Source: Segatella albensis DSM 11370 = JCM 12258
GTDB lineage: Bacteria > Bacteroidota > Bacteroidia > Bacteroidales > Bacteroidaceae
Length of the DNA: 64,000 nucleotides
NCBI RefSeq assembly: GCF_000426565.1
Contig: NZ_AUFP01000007.1
Coordinates: 90,956 to 154,955, forward strand
Direction: 5' to 3'
Below, piece after piece: positions 46,101 through 56,588 of the stretch. The notes below the pieces were generated by a model that saw only the letters and a program-made list of their open reading frames with translations, did no database searches and was not told where the DNA came from. A program made the position numbers and the translations under genes. Numbering within the stretch: the first letter of the stretch is position 1; the number at the start of each line of letters is the position of its first letter.

Positions 46101-47492
46101 TATCAACTTAGGCTGGAAAGCTTGTATACCAAGTCTATGCAATGTCGGAGCACGGTTTAGCATAACCGGATGTCCCTTCATTACATTTTCTAGAATATCC
46201 CAAATAACAGGCTCACGACGATCAACGATCTTCTTAGCGCTCTTAACGGTTTTAACAACACCACGCTCTATCAACTTACGAATGATAAATGGCTTGTAAA
46301 GTTCTGCAGCCATAAGTTTAGGCAAACCGCACTCACCCATCTTAAGCTCAGGTCCTACAACAATAACAGAACGAGCAGAATAGTCAACACGCTTACCCAA
46401 CAAATTCTGACGGAAGCGTCCTTGCTTACCCTTCAAAGAGTCAGACAAAGACTTAAGAGGTCTATTACTCTCACTCTTTACAGCAGAACTCTTACGACTA
46501 TTATCAAAGAGAGAATCAACAGCCTCCTGGAGCATACGTTTCTCATTACGTAGAATAACTTCAGGAGCTTTAATCTCAACAAGTCGCTTCAAACGGTTAT
46601 TTCTAATAATAACACGACGATAAAGGTCGTTCAAGTCTGATGTCGCGAAACGACCACCATCAAGAGGTACCAAAGGACGGAGCTCAGGTGGGATGACAGG
46701 AACAATCTTCATGATCATCCACTCTGGGTTATTTACGCCCTTACTAGAACGGAAAGCCTCAACAACCTGAAGACGCTTCAAAGCCTCGTTCTTTCTCTGC
46801 TGACTTGAATCATTATTTGCGCGATCACGAAGTTCATAGCTAAGAGAGTCCAAATCGATATCCTTCAAGAGATCATAGATAGCCTCTGCACCCATTTTCG
46901 CAATAAATTTGTTTGGATCATCATCATCCAAGCGATCATTATTAGGGTCCAACTTATTATCAATGATATCAATATATTCCTCTTCAGTTAACAGATCCAT
47001 TTTATGGGATCCATTAACTTCCAAGCCCTCAGCATCTTTTTTACCTTCCATAGATCCAGGTTTTACTACGATATACTTTTCGTAGTAAATAACTGCATCC
47101 AATTTTTTTGTTGGTAAACCCAACAAATAGCCAATCTTATTAGGAAGAGAACGGAAGTACCATATATGAGCAACAGGAACAACCAATTCGATATGGCCAG
47201 AACGCTCACGACGAACTTTTTTCTCAGTAACCTCTACACCACAACGATCACATACAATACCTTTATAACGAATACGCTTATACTTACCACAAGCACATTC
47301 ATAGTCCTTTGTAGGACCGAAAATACGCTCACAGAACAAGCCATCGCGTTCAGGCTTATAGGTACGATAGTTGATGGTCTCAGGTTTTGTAACCTCACCA
47401 TACGAATTTTCCAAAATCTCCTCTGGCGAAGCGAGACTAATGGTAATCTTCGTAAAATTATTCTTTACCTTTTTATCTTTTTTAAAAGCCAT
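43158..47492 (-). CDS. rpoC: DNA-directed RNA polymerase beta' subunit
   Basis: A 1444-residue subunit. The first zinc site is [20 protein letters not shown] near residue 65, the catalytic Mg motif [12 protein letters not shown] near 480 and the second zinc site [15 protein letters not shown] near 905. It carries the active centre of RNA polymerase together with RpoB. It lies 27 bases after rpoB and is closed by a strong terminator. Confidence 0.99.
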   Translation of the reverse strand: MAFKKDKKVKNNFTKITISLASPEEILENSYGEVTKPETINYRTYKPERDGLFCERIFGPTKDYECACGKYKRIRYKGIVCDRCGVEVTEKKVRRERSGHIELVVPVAHIWYFRSLPNKIGYLLGLPTKKLDAVIYYEKYIVVKPGSMEGKKDAEGLEVNGSHKMDLLTEEEYIDIIDNKLDPNNDRLDDDDPNKFIAKMGAEAIYDLLKDIDLDSLSYELRDRANNDSSQQRKNEALKRLQVVEAFRSSKGVNNPEWMIMKIVPVIPPELRPLVPLDGGRFATSDLNDLYRRVIIRNNRLKRLVEIKAPEVILRNEKRMLQEAVDSLFDNSRKSSAVKSESNRPLKSLSDSLKGKQGRFRQNLLGKRVDYSARSVIVVGPELKMGECGLPKLMAAELYKPFIIRKLIERGVVKTVKSAKKIVDRREPVIWDILENVMKGHPVMLNRAPTLHRLGIQAFQPKLIEGKAIQLHPLACTAFNADFDGDQMAVHLPLSNEAVLEAQILMLQSHNILNPANGAPITVPSQDMVLGLYYITKIRPGAKGEGLSFYGPEEAIIAYNEGRCDLHSQVKVIVDDLVDGKFQKRMVDTTVGRVIVNQIVPDEIGFFNDVISKKTLRGIIADVIKAVGMARACEFLDGIKNLGYHMAYVAGLSFNLDDIIVPNEKKEIVQKGQDEVDNITMNYDTGLITDKERYNQVIDAWTHVNSNLKKSVMKHMTEADQGFNAVYMMLDSGARGSADQIAQLAGMRGLMAKPQKAGAEGAQIIENPIISNFKEGMSVQEYFIASHGARKGLADTAMKTADAGYLTRRLVDVSHDVIITEEDCGTLRGLECRALKNGDQVISTLYERILGRVSVHDIVNPTNGELIVRAGEEITEDKARAIEDSPIEMVEIRSVLTCESKHGVCKKCYGRNLATAKMVQLGEAVGVIAAQAIGEPGTQLTLCTFHAGGVAGNAAANASIVAKNNSRIEFDELRTVPFVEEGPDGKDVTCEMVVSRLAEIRFVDPNTDIVLSSMNVPYGSSLYHKNGEVVEKDTLIARWDPFNAVIVSEYAGTLKFNDVVEGKTFHAETDETTGLTEKIITDSKDRSLVPTCDVIDASGEVVGTYNFPVGGHVVVEDGQTIKSGETLVKIPRAVGGAGDITGGLPRVTELFEARNPSNPAVVSEIDGEVTMGKVKRGNREIIVTSKTGDQKKYLVSLSKQILVQEHDAVRAGTPLSDGVITPGDILAIKGPTAVQEYIVNEVQDVYRLQGVKINDKHFEIIVRQMMRKVRIDDPGDTTFLEQELVDKLDFSDENDRIWGKKVVTDAGDSDNLKPGQIISVRKLRDENSSLKRRDLKLVQVRDAVPATSTQILQGITRAALATKSFMSAASFQETTKVLNEAAIRGKMDHLEGMKENVICGHLIPAGTGLRQWEKLIVGSKEEYERMQANKKNVLDFAEQDVITE

Positions 47493-47519
47493 GTTTACTT
47501 TCTAATTTAGGGTTGTGAT

Positions 47520-50500
47520 TTAATCAAGCTTGATGCTAAGTCCTAGGCCTCGGAGCTCATGAAGCAAGACATTCAAAGATTCAGGAATACCAGGAGTTGG
47601 CATTGTGTCGCCCTTAACAATAGCCTCATAAGCCTTAGAACGACCAACAACATCATCACTCTTAATAGTTAATATTTCCTGCAGAACGTGACTTGCGCCA
47701 AATGCCTCAATGGCCCAAACCTCCATCTCTCCAAAACGCTGACCACCAAATTGAGCCTTACCACCAAGTGGCTGCTGAGTAATCAAACTGTAAGGTCCAA
47801 TTGAACGAGCATGCATCTTATCCTCTACCATATGACCTAACTTCAAGAAGTATGTCATACCAATAGTAGCAGGCTGATCAAACTTTTCTCCTGTCTCACC
47901 ATCATAGATATAAGTAGAGCATAGACGTGGAAGACCAGCCTTATCAGTCCATTCCTGTAAGTCTTTAAGTTTTGCACCATCAAAGATAGGAGTAGCAAAC
48001 TTAACACCTAATTTCTTACCTGCAGCACCAAGAATAGCCTCAAAGATCTGACCCAAGTTCATACGAGAAGGCACACCCATTGGGTTCAAGACCAAATCAA
48101 CAGGACGTCCATCCTCAAGGAAAGGCATATCCTCTGTTCGAACAACCTTTGAAACAATACCCTTATTACCATGACGACCGGCTAGCTTATCACCAACTTG
48201 GATTTTACGTTTCTTAGCCACATACACCTTAGCCATCTGTAAAATACCAGAAGGTAATTCATCACCAATAGTAATAGCAAACTTTCTACGTTTTAACTCC
48301 GCATCAAGAAGTTTGTATTTACGTATATAATTCATGATCAGGCTCTGAATCAAACCATTTACATGTTCATCCTCAGTCCAATCATTACTTTGAATACCAT
48401 CATATTCCAGATTTTTCAAAGCTGGTGCTGTAAACTTACTACCCTTAGTAATAACCTCTGCACCACTATAGTCCTTAACGCCCTGACAAGTTTTCCCCTC
48501 TGTGAGAGTCAAAAGTTTATCAACCAAGATATCCTTTAAGTCATTATCTTTAGCCTCATATTCCTCATCTATTTTGGCAAGGATTATCTTATCCTGCTTC
48601 TTAGACTCACGGGTCTTAACAGCTCTAGAGAACAACTTCTTATCAATTACAACACCACTCAAAGAAGGATTAGCCTTCAAAGAAGAGTCTTTAACGTCAC
48701 CTGCCTTATCACCAAAGATAGCACGAAGCAATTTCTCTTCTGGAGAAGGATCACTTTCACCCTTTGGAGAAATCTTTCCGATCAAGATATCGCCAGGTTC
48801 TACACGTGCGCCAACACGAATAATACCATTATCATCAAGATCTTTAGTAGCCTCTTCGCTAACATTAGGAATATCAGAAGTAAACTCCTCAGTACCTCTC
48901 TTTGTCTCACGAACATCAAGAGAATATTCATCCACATGTACAGAAGTCAGAACATCCTCACGTACCATACGCTCAGAAATAACTACAGCATCCTCGTAGT
49001 TATAACCTTTCCAAGGAATATAAGCAACAAGAAGGTTACGACCTAAAGCTAATTCACCATTTTCTGTTGCATAACCCTCAGTCAAAATATCACCCTTCTT
49101 AACTCTTTGTCCCTTATTACAAATAGGACGCAAGTCTATTGTCATGTTTTGGTTTGTTCTACGGAATTTAGGTATTCTATATTCCTTAAGAGCAGGCTCA
49201 AAACTTACAAACTCTTCTTCCTCTGTACGATCATAAAGAATACGAATTGTAGTTGCATCAACATACTCAATAACACCCTCACCTTCAGCTGTTACCTGAG
49301 TACGAGAATCCTCACAAACCTGTTTTTCCAGACCAGTTCCAACAATTGGAGCATCATTATGAAGCAAAGGAACAGCCTGACGCATCATATTACAACCCAT
49401 CAAAGCACGGTGACCATCATCATGCTCCAAGAATGGAATTAAAGATGCAGAAACAGATGCAATCTGCTGTGGAGCAACATCCATATAATCAACCTGTGTA
49501 GGTTCTACAACAGGGAAATCAGCATTTTCACGACAGTGTACTACACTACGAATAAATGTGCCATCTTCATTTAATGGAGCATTACCTTGAGCAACAAGTT
49601 TTCCATCCTCTTCCTCAGCGGTCAAGAAGACAACATCATCATTAGACATATCAACGACACCATCCGTAACCTTACGATAAGGAGTCTCAATAAAGCCTAA
49701 TTCATTAATAGTAGCATAGACACATAATGAAGAAATCAATCCAATGTTAGGACCTTCTGGACTTTCAATAGGACAAAGACGACCATAATGCGTATAATGC
49801 ACATCACGAACCTCGAATCCAGCACGCTCACGAGACAAGCCACCAGGACCTAACGCTGACAGACGACGCTTGTGCGTAACTTCAGCCAAAGGATTGGTCT
49901 GATCCATAAACTGGCTCAAAGGGTTAGTTCCAAAGAAAGAATTTATAACACTAGAGATTGTCTTAGCATTAATCAAATCTGTTGGAGTAAACACCTCATT
50001 ATCGCGAACGTTCATTCTCTCTCTAATAGTACGACTCATTCGAGCCAAACCAATAGAGAATTGGTTAGCGAGTTGCTCGCCAACAGTTCTAACACGACGA
50101 TTTGACAAGTGGTCAATATCATCAACAGTAGCATTTGAATTAATAAGTTTAATGAGATACTTTATAATCTCAATAATATCTTCTTTGGTAAGAACACGAG
50201 TATCAGAATCGATATCCAAACCAAGTTTCTTATTAATTCTATAGCGACCTACTTCACCCAAATCATATCTCTTATCTGAGAAGAACAGATTCTGGAACAC
50301 CTCACGTGCACTAGCATCGTCCGCAGGATCAGCATTTCTCAACTGTCTATAGATATAATTTACAGCTTCTTTTTCAGAATTACTTGGGTCCTTTGCCAAG
50401 GTATTAAAGATAATAGAATACTTATTAGCGACCTCCTCATCCTTATGAAGAAGAACTGTAGAAGCACCACTTTCAAGAATTTCCTCAATATTATCTTCTG

Positions 50501-51329
50501 TCAACTCGGTTTCGCGCTCCATAATAACCTCATTACGTTCAATGGAAACAACTTCACCGGTATCCTCGTCAACGAAATCTTCATTCCAGCTTTTAAGAAC
50601 ACGAGCTGCTAATTTACGTCCAATAGCAGCCTTCATATTCTTCTTGTTAACCTTAACTTCTTCAGCAAGGTCGAAGATCTGAAGAATATCCTTATCCTGC
50701 TCAAAACCAATAGCGCGCAACAAAGTTGTAACAGGCAACTTTTTCTTACGGTCAATGTAAGCATACATGACACTATTAATATCAGTTGCGAACTCTATCC
50801 AACTACCCTTAAAAGGAATAATACGAGCAGAATAAAGAACAGTACCATTTGCATGTACACCCTGGCCAAAGAATACACCAGGAGAACGATGCAACTGAGC
50901 AACAACAACACGTTCAGCACCATTAATGACAAAAGTACCGTTTTCTGTCATATAAGGGATGGTTCCTAAGAAAACATCCTGAATAAATGTACCAAAATCC
51001 TCATGATCAGGATCAGTACAATACAGTTTCATCTTAGCCTTTAAAGGTACGCTATAAGTCAAGCCACGCTCAAGACATTCATCAATAGAATAACGAGGTG
51101 GATCGATATAGTAATCCAAGAACTCAAGAACGAAATTATTACGCGTATCGGTAATTGGAAAATTCTCAGCGAACACTTTGTATAAGCCGTCGTTCTTACG
51201 TTCCTCAGGCGGAGTATCCAACTGTAAGAAATCTCTGAAAGACTTTAACTGCACATCGAGAAAATCCGGATATGGATACGGATTATGTACGCTTGCGAAG
51301 TTAATTCTATTATTAACTAATTTTGTCAT
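47520..51329 (-). CDS. rpoB: DNA-directed RNA polymerase beta subunit
   Basis: A 1269-residue subunit. The rifampicin region near residue 470 reads [11 protein letters not shown] and [13 protein letters not shown]; the Asp, His and Ser positions that change in resistant strains are the wild-type residues. Other conserved parts are [20 protein letters not shown] and, near the end, [21 protein letters not shown] 143-base gap with two hairpins separates it from rplL, and expression is probably tuned there. Confidence 0.99.
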   Translation of the reverse strand: MTKLVNNRINFASVHNPYPYPDFLDVQLKSFRDFLQLDTPPEERKNDGLYKVFAENFPITDTRNNFVLEFLDYYIDPPRYSIDECLERGLTYSVPLKAKMKLYCTDPDHEDFGTFIQDVFLGTIPYMTENGTFVINGAERVVVAQLHRSPGVFFGQGVHANGTVLYSARIIPFKGSWIEFATDINSVMYAYIDRKKKLPVTTLLRAIGFEQDKDILQIFDLAEEVKVNKKNMKAAIGRKLAARVLKSWNEDFVDEDTGEVVSIERNEVIMERETELTEDNIEEILESGASTVLLHKDEEVANKYSIIFNTLAKDPSNSEKEAVNYIYRQLRNADPADDASAREVFQNLFFSDKRYDLGEVGRYRINKKLGLDIDSDTRVLTKEDIIEIIKYLIKLINSNATVDDIDHLSNRRVRTVGEQLANQFSIGLARMSRTIRERMNVRDNEVFTPTDLINAKTISSVINSFFGTNPLSQFMDQTNPLAEVTHKRRLSALGPGGLSRERAGFEVRDVHYTHYGRLCPIESPEGPNIGLISSLCVYATINELGFIETPYRKVTDGVVDMSNDDVVFLTAEEEDGKLVAQGNAPLNEDGTFIRSVVHCRENADFPVVEPTQVDYMDVAPQQIASVSASLIPFLEHDDGHRALMGCNMMRQAVPLLHNDAPIVGTGLEKQVCEDSRTQVTAEGEGVIEYVDATTIRILYDRTEEEEFVSFEPALKEYRIPKFRRTNQNMTIDLRPICNKGQRVKKGDILTEGYATENGELALGRNLLVAYIPWKGYNYEDAVVISERMVREDVLTSVHVDEYSLDVRETKRGTEEFTSDIPNVSEEATKDLDDNGIIRVGARVEPGDILIGKISPKGESDPSPEEKLLRAIFGDKAGDVKDSSLKANPSLSGVVIDKKLFSRAVKTRESKKQDKIILAKIDEEYEAKDNDLKDILVDKLLTLTEGKTCQGVKDYSGAEVITKGSKFTAPALKNLEYDGIQSNDWTEDEHVNGLIQSLIMNYIRKYKLLDAELKRRKFAITIGDELPSGILQMAKVYVAKKRKIQVGDKLAGRHGNKGIVSKVVRTEDMPFLEDGRPVDLVLNPMGVPSRMNLGQIFEAILGAAGKKLGVKFATPIFDGAKLKDLQEWTDKAGLPRLCSTYIYDGETGEKFDQPATIGMTYFLKLGHMVEDKMHARSIGPYSLITQQPLGGKAQFGGQRFGEMEVWAIEAFGASHVLQEILTIKSDDVVGRSKAYEAIVKGDTMPTPGIPESLNVLLHELRGLGLSIKLD

Positions 51330-51399
51330 TAGAAGAAATTGAACAGTGTTATTAATCTGAATAAAACAGTTTTTTATAAAGTGCCAAAAGACACAAAAT

Positions 51400-51432
51400 G
51401 GTTAGGACATACCTACTTGGCAAATCCTAACC
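51400..51432 (-). promoter_or_regulatory. Attenuator-like hairpin between rplL and rpoB
   Basis: GGTTAGGA (51400-51407) and TCCTAACC (51425-51432) pair exactly across 17 bases. There is no T-run behind it, so it may be a partial terminator or an RNase III-type processing site, as known between rplL and rpoB in E. coli. Confidence 0.5.
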
Positions 51433-51443
51433 ATATATGAATT

Positions 51444-51460
51444 GGAGTAGAAACTACTCC
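51444..51460 (-). promoter_or_regulatory. Second hairpin between rplL and rpoB
   Basis: GGAGTAG and CTACTCC pair exactly around an AAA loop, 12 bases after the rplL stop codon. Confidence 0.5.
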
Positions 51461-51472
51461 ATTAGGCTCTAA

Positions 51473-51850
51473 TTACTTAAGAGTTACCTTAGCACCCTCA
51501 GCCTCGATAGTCTTCTTCAGATTCTCAGCCTCGTCCTTAGCAACACCTTCCTTAATTACAGCAGGAGCAGCATCAACAAGATCCTTAGCTTCCTTCAAAC
51601 CAAGACCACAAGCCTCCTTAACGGCCTTAACAACCTTAAGTTTGTTTGCACCAGCGTCAGTAAGCTCAACATCGAACTCTGACTTCTCCTCAGCAGCGGC
51701 TGCACCACCTGCTGCAGGACCAGCAGCTACAGCAACAGCTGCAGCAGCAGGCTCAATACCATACTCGTCCTTCAGGACTGTTGCCAACTCATTAACTTCC
51801 TTAACAGTAAGATTTACTAATTCTTCTGCAATAGCTTTTACGTCTGCCAT
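51473..51850 (-). CDS. rplL: 50S ribosomal protein L7/L12 (bL12)
   Basis: A 125-residue stalk protein that recruits translation GTPases. Residues 1-35 dimerise and bind L10, an Ala/Gly-rich hinge follows ([20 protein letters not shown]), and the C-terminal domain has [20 protein letters not shown] and [20 protein letters not shown]. Several copies sit on each ribosome, which fits a regulatory step before rpoB. It follows rplJ after 56 bases. Confidence 0.99.
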   Translation of the reverse strand: MADVKAIAEELVNLTVKEVNELATVLKDEYGIEPAAAAVAVAAGPAAGGAAAAEEKSEFDVELTDAGANKLKVVKAVKEACGLGLKEAKDLVDAAPAVIKEGVAKDEAENLKKTIEAEGAKVTLK

Positions 51851-51906
51851 TTTATTCTAAAAATTTAATTTTGTTTATACTTTAATTTTTGATGTGACAT
51901 TAAAAA

Positions 51907-52425
51907 TTACTCAGGACGCTCGCCTAATGTCTTAAGCACACCATGAATAGTGTTTGCACCTGACTGAAGAGCAGATACGACATTCTTCGCTGGAGACTGC
52001 AACAAAGTAACAATCTCTGCAATAACTTCGTTCTTACTCTTAAGAGCAGCAAGCTCATCCAGTTTATCAGCTCCAACATAGAAGCTTTCCTCTGCATAAG
52101 CAGCTTTAAGGGCAGGAATACCTTCCTTCTTATAATCCTTCAAAAGTTTAGCAGGAACATTAGCTGTCTGTGCGAACAAAACAGCAGTATTACCTTTTAA
52201 ACTTGCATACAAAGGTTCAAAATCGACCTCTGAAGCATCCAAAGCCTTAATCAAAAGTTTGTTTTTAACAACAACCATTTTAATTTCGCTCTGGAAACAC
52301 TTACGACGAAGCTTACTAGTTGCCTCAGCATCTAAACCTGTAACATCTACAAGATAGAAATGAGGATATTCAGCCAACTTCTGACCAAGCTCGGTTACAA
52401 TAGTATCTTTTTCTTCTTTCTTCAT
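51907..52425 (-). CDS. rplJ: 50S ribosomal protein L10 (uL10)
   Basis: A 172-residue protein that anchors the L7/L12 stalk. It has KLAEYPHFYLVDVTGLDAEA near residue 15, CFQSEIKMVVVKNKLLIKAL near 43 and a C-terminal helix for L12 dimers (SALQSGANTIHGVLKTLGER). It is 12 bases after rplA. In E. coli L10-L12 represses this operon; no matching leader can be proved here. Confidence 0.97.
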   Translation of the reverse strand: MKKEEKDTIVTELGQKLAEYPHFYLVDVTGLDAEATSKLRRKCFQSEIKMVVVKNKLLIKALDASEVDFEPLYASLKGNTAVLFAQTANVPAKLLKDYKKEGIPALKAAYAEESFYVGADKLDELAALKSKNEVIAEIVTLLQSPAKNVVSALQSGANTIHGVLKTLGERPE

Positions 52426-52437
52426 CTTTACAAACTT

Positions 52438-53136
52438 TTAGAGTGTTTCAACTGATTTAGGATCAATCTTGATACCCTTACTCATAGTGCTAGAAAGGAA
52501 GATACTCTTTAGGTATGTACCCTTTGCAGCAGCAGGTTTCAAACGAATAACAGTAGAGATAAACTCTTTTGCGTTACCGTAGATTTGATCAGCAGACATA
52601 GAGATCTTACCAATTGAAGTATGGATAATACCAGCCTTATCAACTTTGAAATCAATCTTACCCTGCTTTACATCCTTAACTGCCTTAGCAACATCCATTG
52701 TAACAGTGCCACTCTTAGGGTTAGGCATAAGTCCACGAGGACCTAACACACGACCTAAAGGTCCAATCTTACCCATGCAAGAAGGCATTGTGATAATTAC
52801 ATCAACATCTGTCCAACCACCTTTGATCTTTTCAACATACTCGTCAAGACCAACGTAATCAGCACCTGCTTCTTTAGCAGCAGCTTCCTGATCAGGAGTA
52901 CAAAGTGCAAGAACACGAGTAACCTTACCGGTACCATTTGGCAATGAAACAACGCCACGAACCATCTGGTTAGCTTTACGTGGATCTACACCTAGACGTA
53001 CATCAATATCAAGAGATGCATCAAACTTAGTAGTAGTAATCTCCTTTACTAACTCTGCAGCCTCTTTCAATGTGTATGCCTTCCCTGCTTCAACTTTATC
53101 AGCTACTGATTTTTGATTTTTTGTCAGTTTACTCAT
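52438..53136 (-). CDS. rplA: 50S ribosomal protein L1 (uL1)
   Basis: A 232-residue protein of the mobile L1 stalk that helps release E-site tRNA. It has [20 protein letters not shown] near residue 38, [20 protein letters not shown] near 59 and [20 protein letters not shown] near 124. L1 controls the L11-L1 operon in many bacteria by binding its mRNA. It lies 21 bases after rplK. Confidence 0.98.
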   Translation of the reverse strand: MSKLTKNQKSVADKVEAGKAYTLKEAAELVKEITTTKFDASLDIDVRLGVDPRKANQMVRGVVSLPNGTGKVTRVLALCTPDQEAAAKEAGADYVGLDEYVEKIKGGWTDVDVIITMPSCMGKIGPLGRVLGPRGLMPNPKSGTVTMDVAKAVKDVKQGKIDFKVDKAGIIHTSIGKISMSADQIYGNAKEFISTVIRLKPAAAKGTYLKSIFLSSTMSKGIKIDPKSVETL

Positions 53137-53157
53137 TTTCTTAATTGAAGTTTTAAA

Positions 53158-53598
53158 TTATTTACCAGGGAAGTCCCCTTTTACAGAAATACCCATACTA
53201 CGAGCTGTACCAGCAATCAATCTCATTGCAGACTCAACTGTAAAGCAATTCAAGTCTTTCATTTTATCCTCAGCGATAGCCTTTACTTGATCCCAAGTAA
53301 TAGTAGCAACCTTCTGACGATTAGGCTGACCAGAACCCTTCTTTACCTTAGCAGCATCTTTCAACTGAACAGCTGCAGGTGGAGTCTTAATGATGAAATC
53401 AAATGACTTATCAGTATAGTACGTAATAACAACTGGTAAGACCTTACCAGCCTTATCCTGGGTACGGGCGTTAAATTCTTTGCAGAATCCCATGATATTA
53501 ATACCCTTAGAACCCAGAGCAGGTCCTACTGGAGGAGAAGGATTCGCAGCGCCACCTTTAATCTGTAATTTGATTAATCCAGCAACTTCTTTAGCCAT
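53158..53598 (-). CDS. rplK: 50S ribosomal protein L11 (uL11)
   Basis: A 146-residue protein of the GTPase-associated centre, needed for ppGpp synthesis by RelA. It has [20 protein letters not shown] near residue 8 with the Pro residues of the thiostrepton region, [20 protein letters not shown] near 33, and the end [15 protein letters not shown] 90-base gap with a hairpin precedes it. Confidence 0.98.
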   Translation of the reverse strand: MAKEVAGLIKLQIKGGAANPSPPVGPALGSKGINIMGFCKEFNARTQDKAGKVLPVVITYYTDKSFDFIIKTPPAAVQLKDAAKVKKGSGQPNRQKVATITWDQVKAIAEDKMKDLNCFTVESAMRLIAGTARSMGISVKGDFPGK

Positions 53599-53631
53599 TT
53601 CTTTTGTTAATAAATTAATTGATTAATATAA

Positions 53632-53657
53632 GCTATAAAAGTGGAAGCCCTTTTAGC
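53632..53657 (-). promoter_or_regulatory. Hairpin in the nusG-rplK gap (possible L1 control site)
   Basis: On the minus strand GCTAAAAG pairs with CTTTTatAGC with a two-base bulge, 33 bases before the rplK ATG. An L1-binding leader is expected at this place from other bacteria; the match itself is not shown. Confidence 0.35.
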
Positions 53658-53688
53658 CATATTAGGACAAACTATCGTAACACCAAGT

Positions 53689-54234
53689 TTATCCTTCTTT
53701 TTCAACTTGCATATAACCTAATTCCAATGGAGTCTTACGACCAAAAATCTTCACCATAACTTTCAGTTTATGCTTTTCAGCATTAACCTCTTCGATTACA
53801 CCACTAAAGCCACTGAAAGGACCATCAATAACCTTAACGGTTTCATCTACTACATATGGGATATCAAGATTTTCTTCGATTTCAGTTTCCTCAGCAGTAC
53901 CCAACATTCTATTAATATCAGACTGAGGAACCGGAGTAGGATTATCAAGTCCTCCTAAGACTCCTAAACAATTAGGCATAAATCTCAAGGTTGAAGCAAC
54001 ATCACCTTGAAGATTAGCTTCAATAAAAACATAACCAGGCAAAGAAACTTTCTCCTTAACCACACGTTTACCAGCACGCATTGAAGCATGTTTCTCCAAA
54101 GGAATCAAAACCTGAGAAACATGAGATGCCAGTAAATCATTATGTTTCATCTCAGCCTCGATATATTCTTTCAGCTTAGCTTCTTTACCGCTAACAGCCT
54201 TAAATACATACCATTTATTTCCTAATTCTGCCAT
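53689..54234 (-). CDS. nusG: Transcription termination/antitermination protein NusG
   Basis: A 181-residue protein. The NGN domain starts NKWYVFKAVSGKEAKLKEYI and holds PLEKHASMRAGKRVVKEKVS, PGYVFIEANL and FMPNCLGVLGGLDNPTPVP; the C-terminal KOW domain has VKVIDGPFSGFSGVIEEVNA. It binds RNA polymerase and S10 or Rho. It follows secE after 12 bases. Confidence 0.98.
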   Translation of the reverse strand: MAELGNKWYVFKAVSGKEAKLKEYIEAEMKHNDLLASHVSQVLIPLEKHASMRAGKRVVKEKVSLPGYVFIEANLQGDVASTLRFMPNCLGVLGGLDNPTPVPQSDINRMLGTAEETEIEENLDIPYVVDETVKVIDGPFSGFSGVIEEVNAEKHKLKVMVKIFGRKTPLELGYMQVEKEG

Positions 54235-54246
54235 TTTCCTTTAATA

Positions 54247-54438
54247 TTAACCTGGATAAACAACACCCATAATCCAACTAAAAGCTGAATCCATAGCGAA
54301 TACTACCAGAGCAATGACAAGGGAAGCAGATAAAACAACCACTGCGCTGTGAGTCAATTCACGAGGTGTCGGCCAAGTAGTTTTATGCGCAAGCTCATCA
54401 AAACAAGCTTTGCAATAATTTACTATCTTATTAAGCAT
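54247..54438 (-). CDS. secE: Protein translocase subunit SecE
   Basis: A 63-residue single-membrane-segment form of SecE. It has the amphipathic start YCKACFDELAHKTTWPTPRE, a conserved SecE cytoplasmic motif, and a membrane helix (VVVLSASLVIALVVFAMDSA) at about residues 32-52. It clamps SecY. The ATG at 54438 fits the family; a TTG at 54450 is in frame. tRNA-Trp lies 16 bases upstream in the same transcript. Confidence 0.95.
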   Translation of the reverse strand: MLNKIVNYCKACFDELAHKTTWPTPRELTHSAVVVLSASLVIALVVFAMDSAFSWIMGVVYPG

Positions 54439-54454
54439 ATTGTTTATCAATTAG

Positions 54455-54527
54455 CACGGGTTGAAAGACTCGAACTCTCGACACCTGGTTTTGGAGACCA
54501 GTGCTCTACCAACTGAGCTAAACCCGT
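54455..54527 (-). tRNA. tRNA-Trp (anticodon CCA)
   Basis: The acceptor stem ACGGGTT/AACCCGT, a GTTCGAGTC T-loop region and the anticodon loop CTCCAAA give Trp (CCA); the length is 73 bases with a G discriminator. The CCA end is not encoded. It lies between tuf and secE, a known position in many bacteria. Confidence 0.97.
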
Positions 54528-54530
54528 AGA

Positions 54531-54560
54531 TAGTCTCCGCTCCGTAAAGAACGGAGACTA
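54531..54560 (-). promoter_or_regulatory. Hairpin between tuf and tRNA-Trp
   Basis: TAGTCTCCG and CGGAGACTA pair exactly (9 bp), directly after the tuf stop. There is no T-run; it probably marks an RNA-processing site that frees the tRNA. Confidence 0.5.
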
Positions 54561-54575
54561 GTTATATAGTTTTAA

Positions 54576-55772
54576 TTACTTGATATCGTCAAGAATTGCA
54601 GTAATCTGACCAGAACCAACGGTACGACCACCTTCACGGATAGCGAAACGAAGACCTTCGTTCAAAGCAACCTTGTAGATAAGCTCAACCTCAATCTCAA
54701 CGTTATCACCAGGCATAACCATTTCTACACCTTCTGGAAGCTTGATCTCACCAGTACAGTCCATAGTACGGAGATAGAACTGAGGACGATACTTATTACC
54801 GAATGGAGTATGACGACCACCCTCTTCTTTCTTCAATACGTAGATAGAAGCCTTGAAGTGATCATGAGGAGTGATAGCACCTGGATGTACAACAACCATA
54901 CCACGCTTAACCTCTTCCTTATCGATACCACGGAGAAGCAAACCTACGTTATCACCAGCTTCACCTTCTGGCAATGTCTTACGGAACATCTCAACACCAG
55001 TAATAACTGACTTCTTATCTTCACCAAGACCGAGCAACTGAACTTCGTCACCGACCTTACATCTACCAGTTTCGATACGACCTGTAGCTACAGTACCACG
55101 ACCTGTGATAGAGAATACATCCTCAACAGGCATCAAGAAAGGCTTATCAACCTCACGCTCTGGCTCCTGGATCCACTCATCGACAGTGTCCATCAACTCA
55201 ACAACAGAGTCAACCCACTTATCAACATCGTTCAAAGCACCAAGTGCAGAGCCACGAACGATTGGAGTATCCTCCTCGTAGCCATACTGGTCAAGGATTT
55301 CATGAACTTCCATTTCAACGAGTTCAAGCATCTCCTCATCGTCAACCATATCACACTTATTCAAGAAAACGACCAAACGAGGAACATTTACCTGACGTGC
55401 CAAAAGTACGTGCTCACGTGTCTGAGGCATAGGACCATCAGTTGCAGCAACTACCAAGATTGCACCATCCATCTGAGCAGCACCAGTAACCATGTTCTTT
55501 ACATAGTCAGCGTGACCCGGACAGTCAACGTGTGCATAATGACGCTTTGCAGTTTCATACTCGATGTGAGCAGTGTTAATAGTAATACCACGCTCTTTCT
55601 CCTCAGGAGCATTATCAATCTGATCGAAAGACTTAACATCTTCAGCTGTACCAAGTTTCTCATTCAAAACTTTAGAAATTGCAGCAGTAAGAGTTGTTTT
55701 ACCGTGGTCAACATGACCGATTGTACCAATATTAACGTGCGGTTTGGTACGTACGAATTCTTCCTTAGCCAT
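54576..55772 (-). CDS. tuf: Elongation factor Tu
   Basis: A 398-residue GTPase that brings aminoacyl-tRNA to the ribosome. G1 is GHVDHGKTT at residues 19-27, [20 protein letters not shown] near 83 and NKCD near 138; domains II and III have [20 protein letters not shown] and [20 protein letters not shown]. It is the only tuf copy in the window and sits behind four tRNAs, an order shared with E. coli tufB. Confidence 0.99.
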   Translation of the reverse strand: MAKEEFVRTKPHVNIGTIGHVDHGKTTLTAAISKVLNEKLGTAEDVKSFDQIDNAPEEKERGITINTAHIEYETAKRHYAHVDCPGHADYVKNMVTGAAQMDGAILVVAATDGPMPQTREHVLLARQVNVPRLVVFLNKCDMVDDEEMLELVEMEVHEILDQYGYEEDTPIVRGSALGALNDVDKWVDSVVELMDTVDEWIQEPEREVDKPFLMPVEDVFSITGRGTVATGRIETGRCKVGDEVQLLGLGEDKKSVITGVEMFRKTLPEGEAGDNVGLLLRGIDKEEVKRGMVVVHPGAITPHDHFKASIYVLKKEEGGRHTPFGNKYRPQFYLRTMDCTGEIKLPEGVEMVMPGDNVEIEVELIYKVALNEGLRFAIREGGRTVGSGQITAILDDIK

Positions 55773-55846
55773 AGCTTTTCTTTTTTATTTAAATAAATGA
55801 TTTATCAATAATGTTTTTCTGCCAAGATGCTAAAAGACCTATGCAG

Positions 55847-55918
<72 letters not shown>

Positions 55919-55926
55919 ATCGTTAG

Positions 55927-55999
55927 AGCGGAAAACGGGGCTCAAACCCGCGACCCCCAGCTTGGAAGGCTAGTGCTCTATCAACTGAGCTATTTCCGC
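55927..55999 (-). tRNA. tRNA-Gly (anticodon TCC)
   Basis: Acceptor stem GCGGAAA/TTTCCGC, anticodon loop CTTCCAA (TCC), T-arm GCGGGTTTGAGCCCCGT; 73 bases, discriminator T. It reads GGA/GGG codons. Confidence 0.96.
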
Positions 56000-56004
56000 A
56001 AATG

Positions 56005-56086
56005 TGGGTAGTGATGGATTCGAACCACCGAAGCTAGAAGCAGCAGATTTACAGTCTGCCCCATTTGGCCACTCTGGAAACTACCC
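56005..56086 (-). tRNA. tRNA-Tyr (anticodon GTA)
   Basis: Acceptor stem GGGTAGT/ACTACCC, anticodon loop CTGTAAA (GTA), a long variable arm (class II) and T-arm GGTTCGAATCC; 82 bases, discriminator A. Confidence 0.97.
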
Positions 56087-56091
56087 TTTTG

Positions 56092-56165
56092 AGCCTCTTG
56101 TCGGATTCGAACCAACGACCCCGAGATTACAAATCACGTGCTCTGGCCAACTGAGCTAAAGAGGC
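56092..56165 (-). tRNA. tRNA-Thr (anticodon TGT)
   Basis: Acceptor stem GCCTCTT/AAGAGGC, anticodon stem GATTTGTAATC (TGT), T-arm GTTGGTTCGAATCCGAC; 74 bases, discriminator T. It is the first gene after the promoter at 56216-56246. Confidence 0.97.
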
Positions 56166-56175
56166 AAATCTATGC

Positions 56176-56190
56176 AGCCGACAATCGGCT
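56176..56190 (-). promoter_or_regulatory. Leader hairpin of the tRNA-tuf operon
   Basis: AGCCGA and TCGGCT pair exactly around a 3-base loop. A longer inverted repeat GCAGCCG/CGGCTGC (56174-56216) overlaps it, but its far arm reaches into the -7 box and would not be fully transcribed. Confidence 0.45.
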
Positions 56191-56215
56191 TTTAAGACCT
56201 GTTGTAAAACGGCTG

Positions 56216-56246
56216 CAAAGATACGAATTATTTTTTAATCACCAAA
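56216..56246 (-). promoter_or_regulatory. Promoter of the tRNA-tuf-secE-nusG-rpl-rpoBC operon
   Basis: On the minus strand TTTG (56243-56246) and TATCTTTG (56216-56223) are 19 bases apart, an ideal match. It lies just behind the hpf stop codon (56264) with no terminator between, so read-through from hpf is also possible. Confidence 0.8.
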
Positions 56247-56263
56247 ACTTTTTCGTGTTTTTT

Positions 56264-56563
56264 TTAATGATTACGTATTTTTTCTTTGTATTTAGTCAAT
56301 TGAACCTTCAACGCATCTACACTCTGATCAACACCCTCTTCAAAAGTATCACATGTCTTTGTCACATGTAATGTATTACCAGGGACATCAACCGTAATAG
56401 AAGTTTCCTTATTCAATGCGGTAGCAGGCTTAACGACCTTTAATTGCACCTCTACTTTCTGTATATCTTCAAATGATTTTTCCAACTTGGCAGTTTTCTT
56501 TTCGATAAACGCCTGTAATTTCTCAGTGGCATCGAAATGAATCGATTTAATTCTAATTTCCAT
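56264..56563 (-). CDS. hpf: Ribosome hibernation-promoting factor (short form)
   Basis: A 99-residue protein of the RaiA/HPF family. It has MEIRIKSIHFDATEKLQAFI, then EKKTAKLEKSFEDIQKVEVQ and a VDVPGNTLHVTKTCDTFEEG stretch, the beta-alpha fold that blocks the tRNA and mRNA path in idle ribosomes. The C-terminal dimer domain of long HPF is absent. The gene has a full AAGGAGG site 5 bases before the ATG and follows xerC after 25 bases. Confidence 0.92.
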   Translation of the reverse strand: MEIRIKSIHFDATEKLQAFIEKKTAKLEKSFEDIQKVEVQLKVVKPATALNKETSITVDVPGNTLHVTKTCDTFEEGVDQSVDALKVQLTKYKEKIRNH

Positions 56564-56568
56564 AATGA

Positions 56569-56575
56569 CCTCCTT
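56569..56575 (-). promoter_or_regulatory. Strong Shine-Dalgarno site of hpf
   Basis: AAGGAGG on the minus strand, 5 bases before the hpf ATG at 56563. Confidence 0.7.
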
Positions 56576-56588
56576 ATTTTATTAAAGG

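Noticed and set aside
48502..48999. A 165-codon open frame opposite rpoB
   Set aside because: Ser/Thr-rich antisense of a conserved rpoB segment; no start context or promoter.
47520..51329. Rifampicin-resistance changes in rpoB
   Set aside because: The Asp, His and Ser positions of the rifampicin region are wild type; likewise Lys43 and Lys88 of S12.
56174..56216. A long-range GCAGCCG/CGGCTGC switch in the tRNA-tuf leader
   Set aside because: One arm overlaps the -7 box, so it would not be fully present in the RNA.
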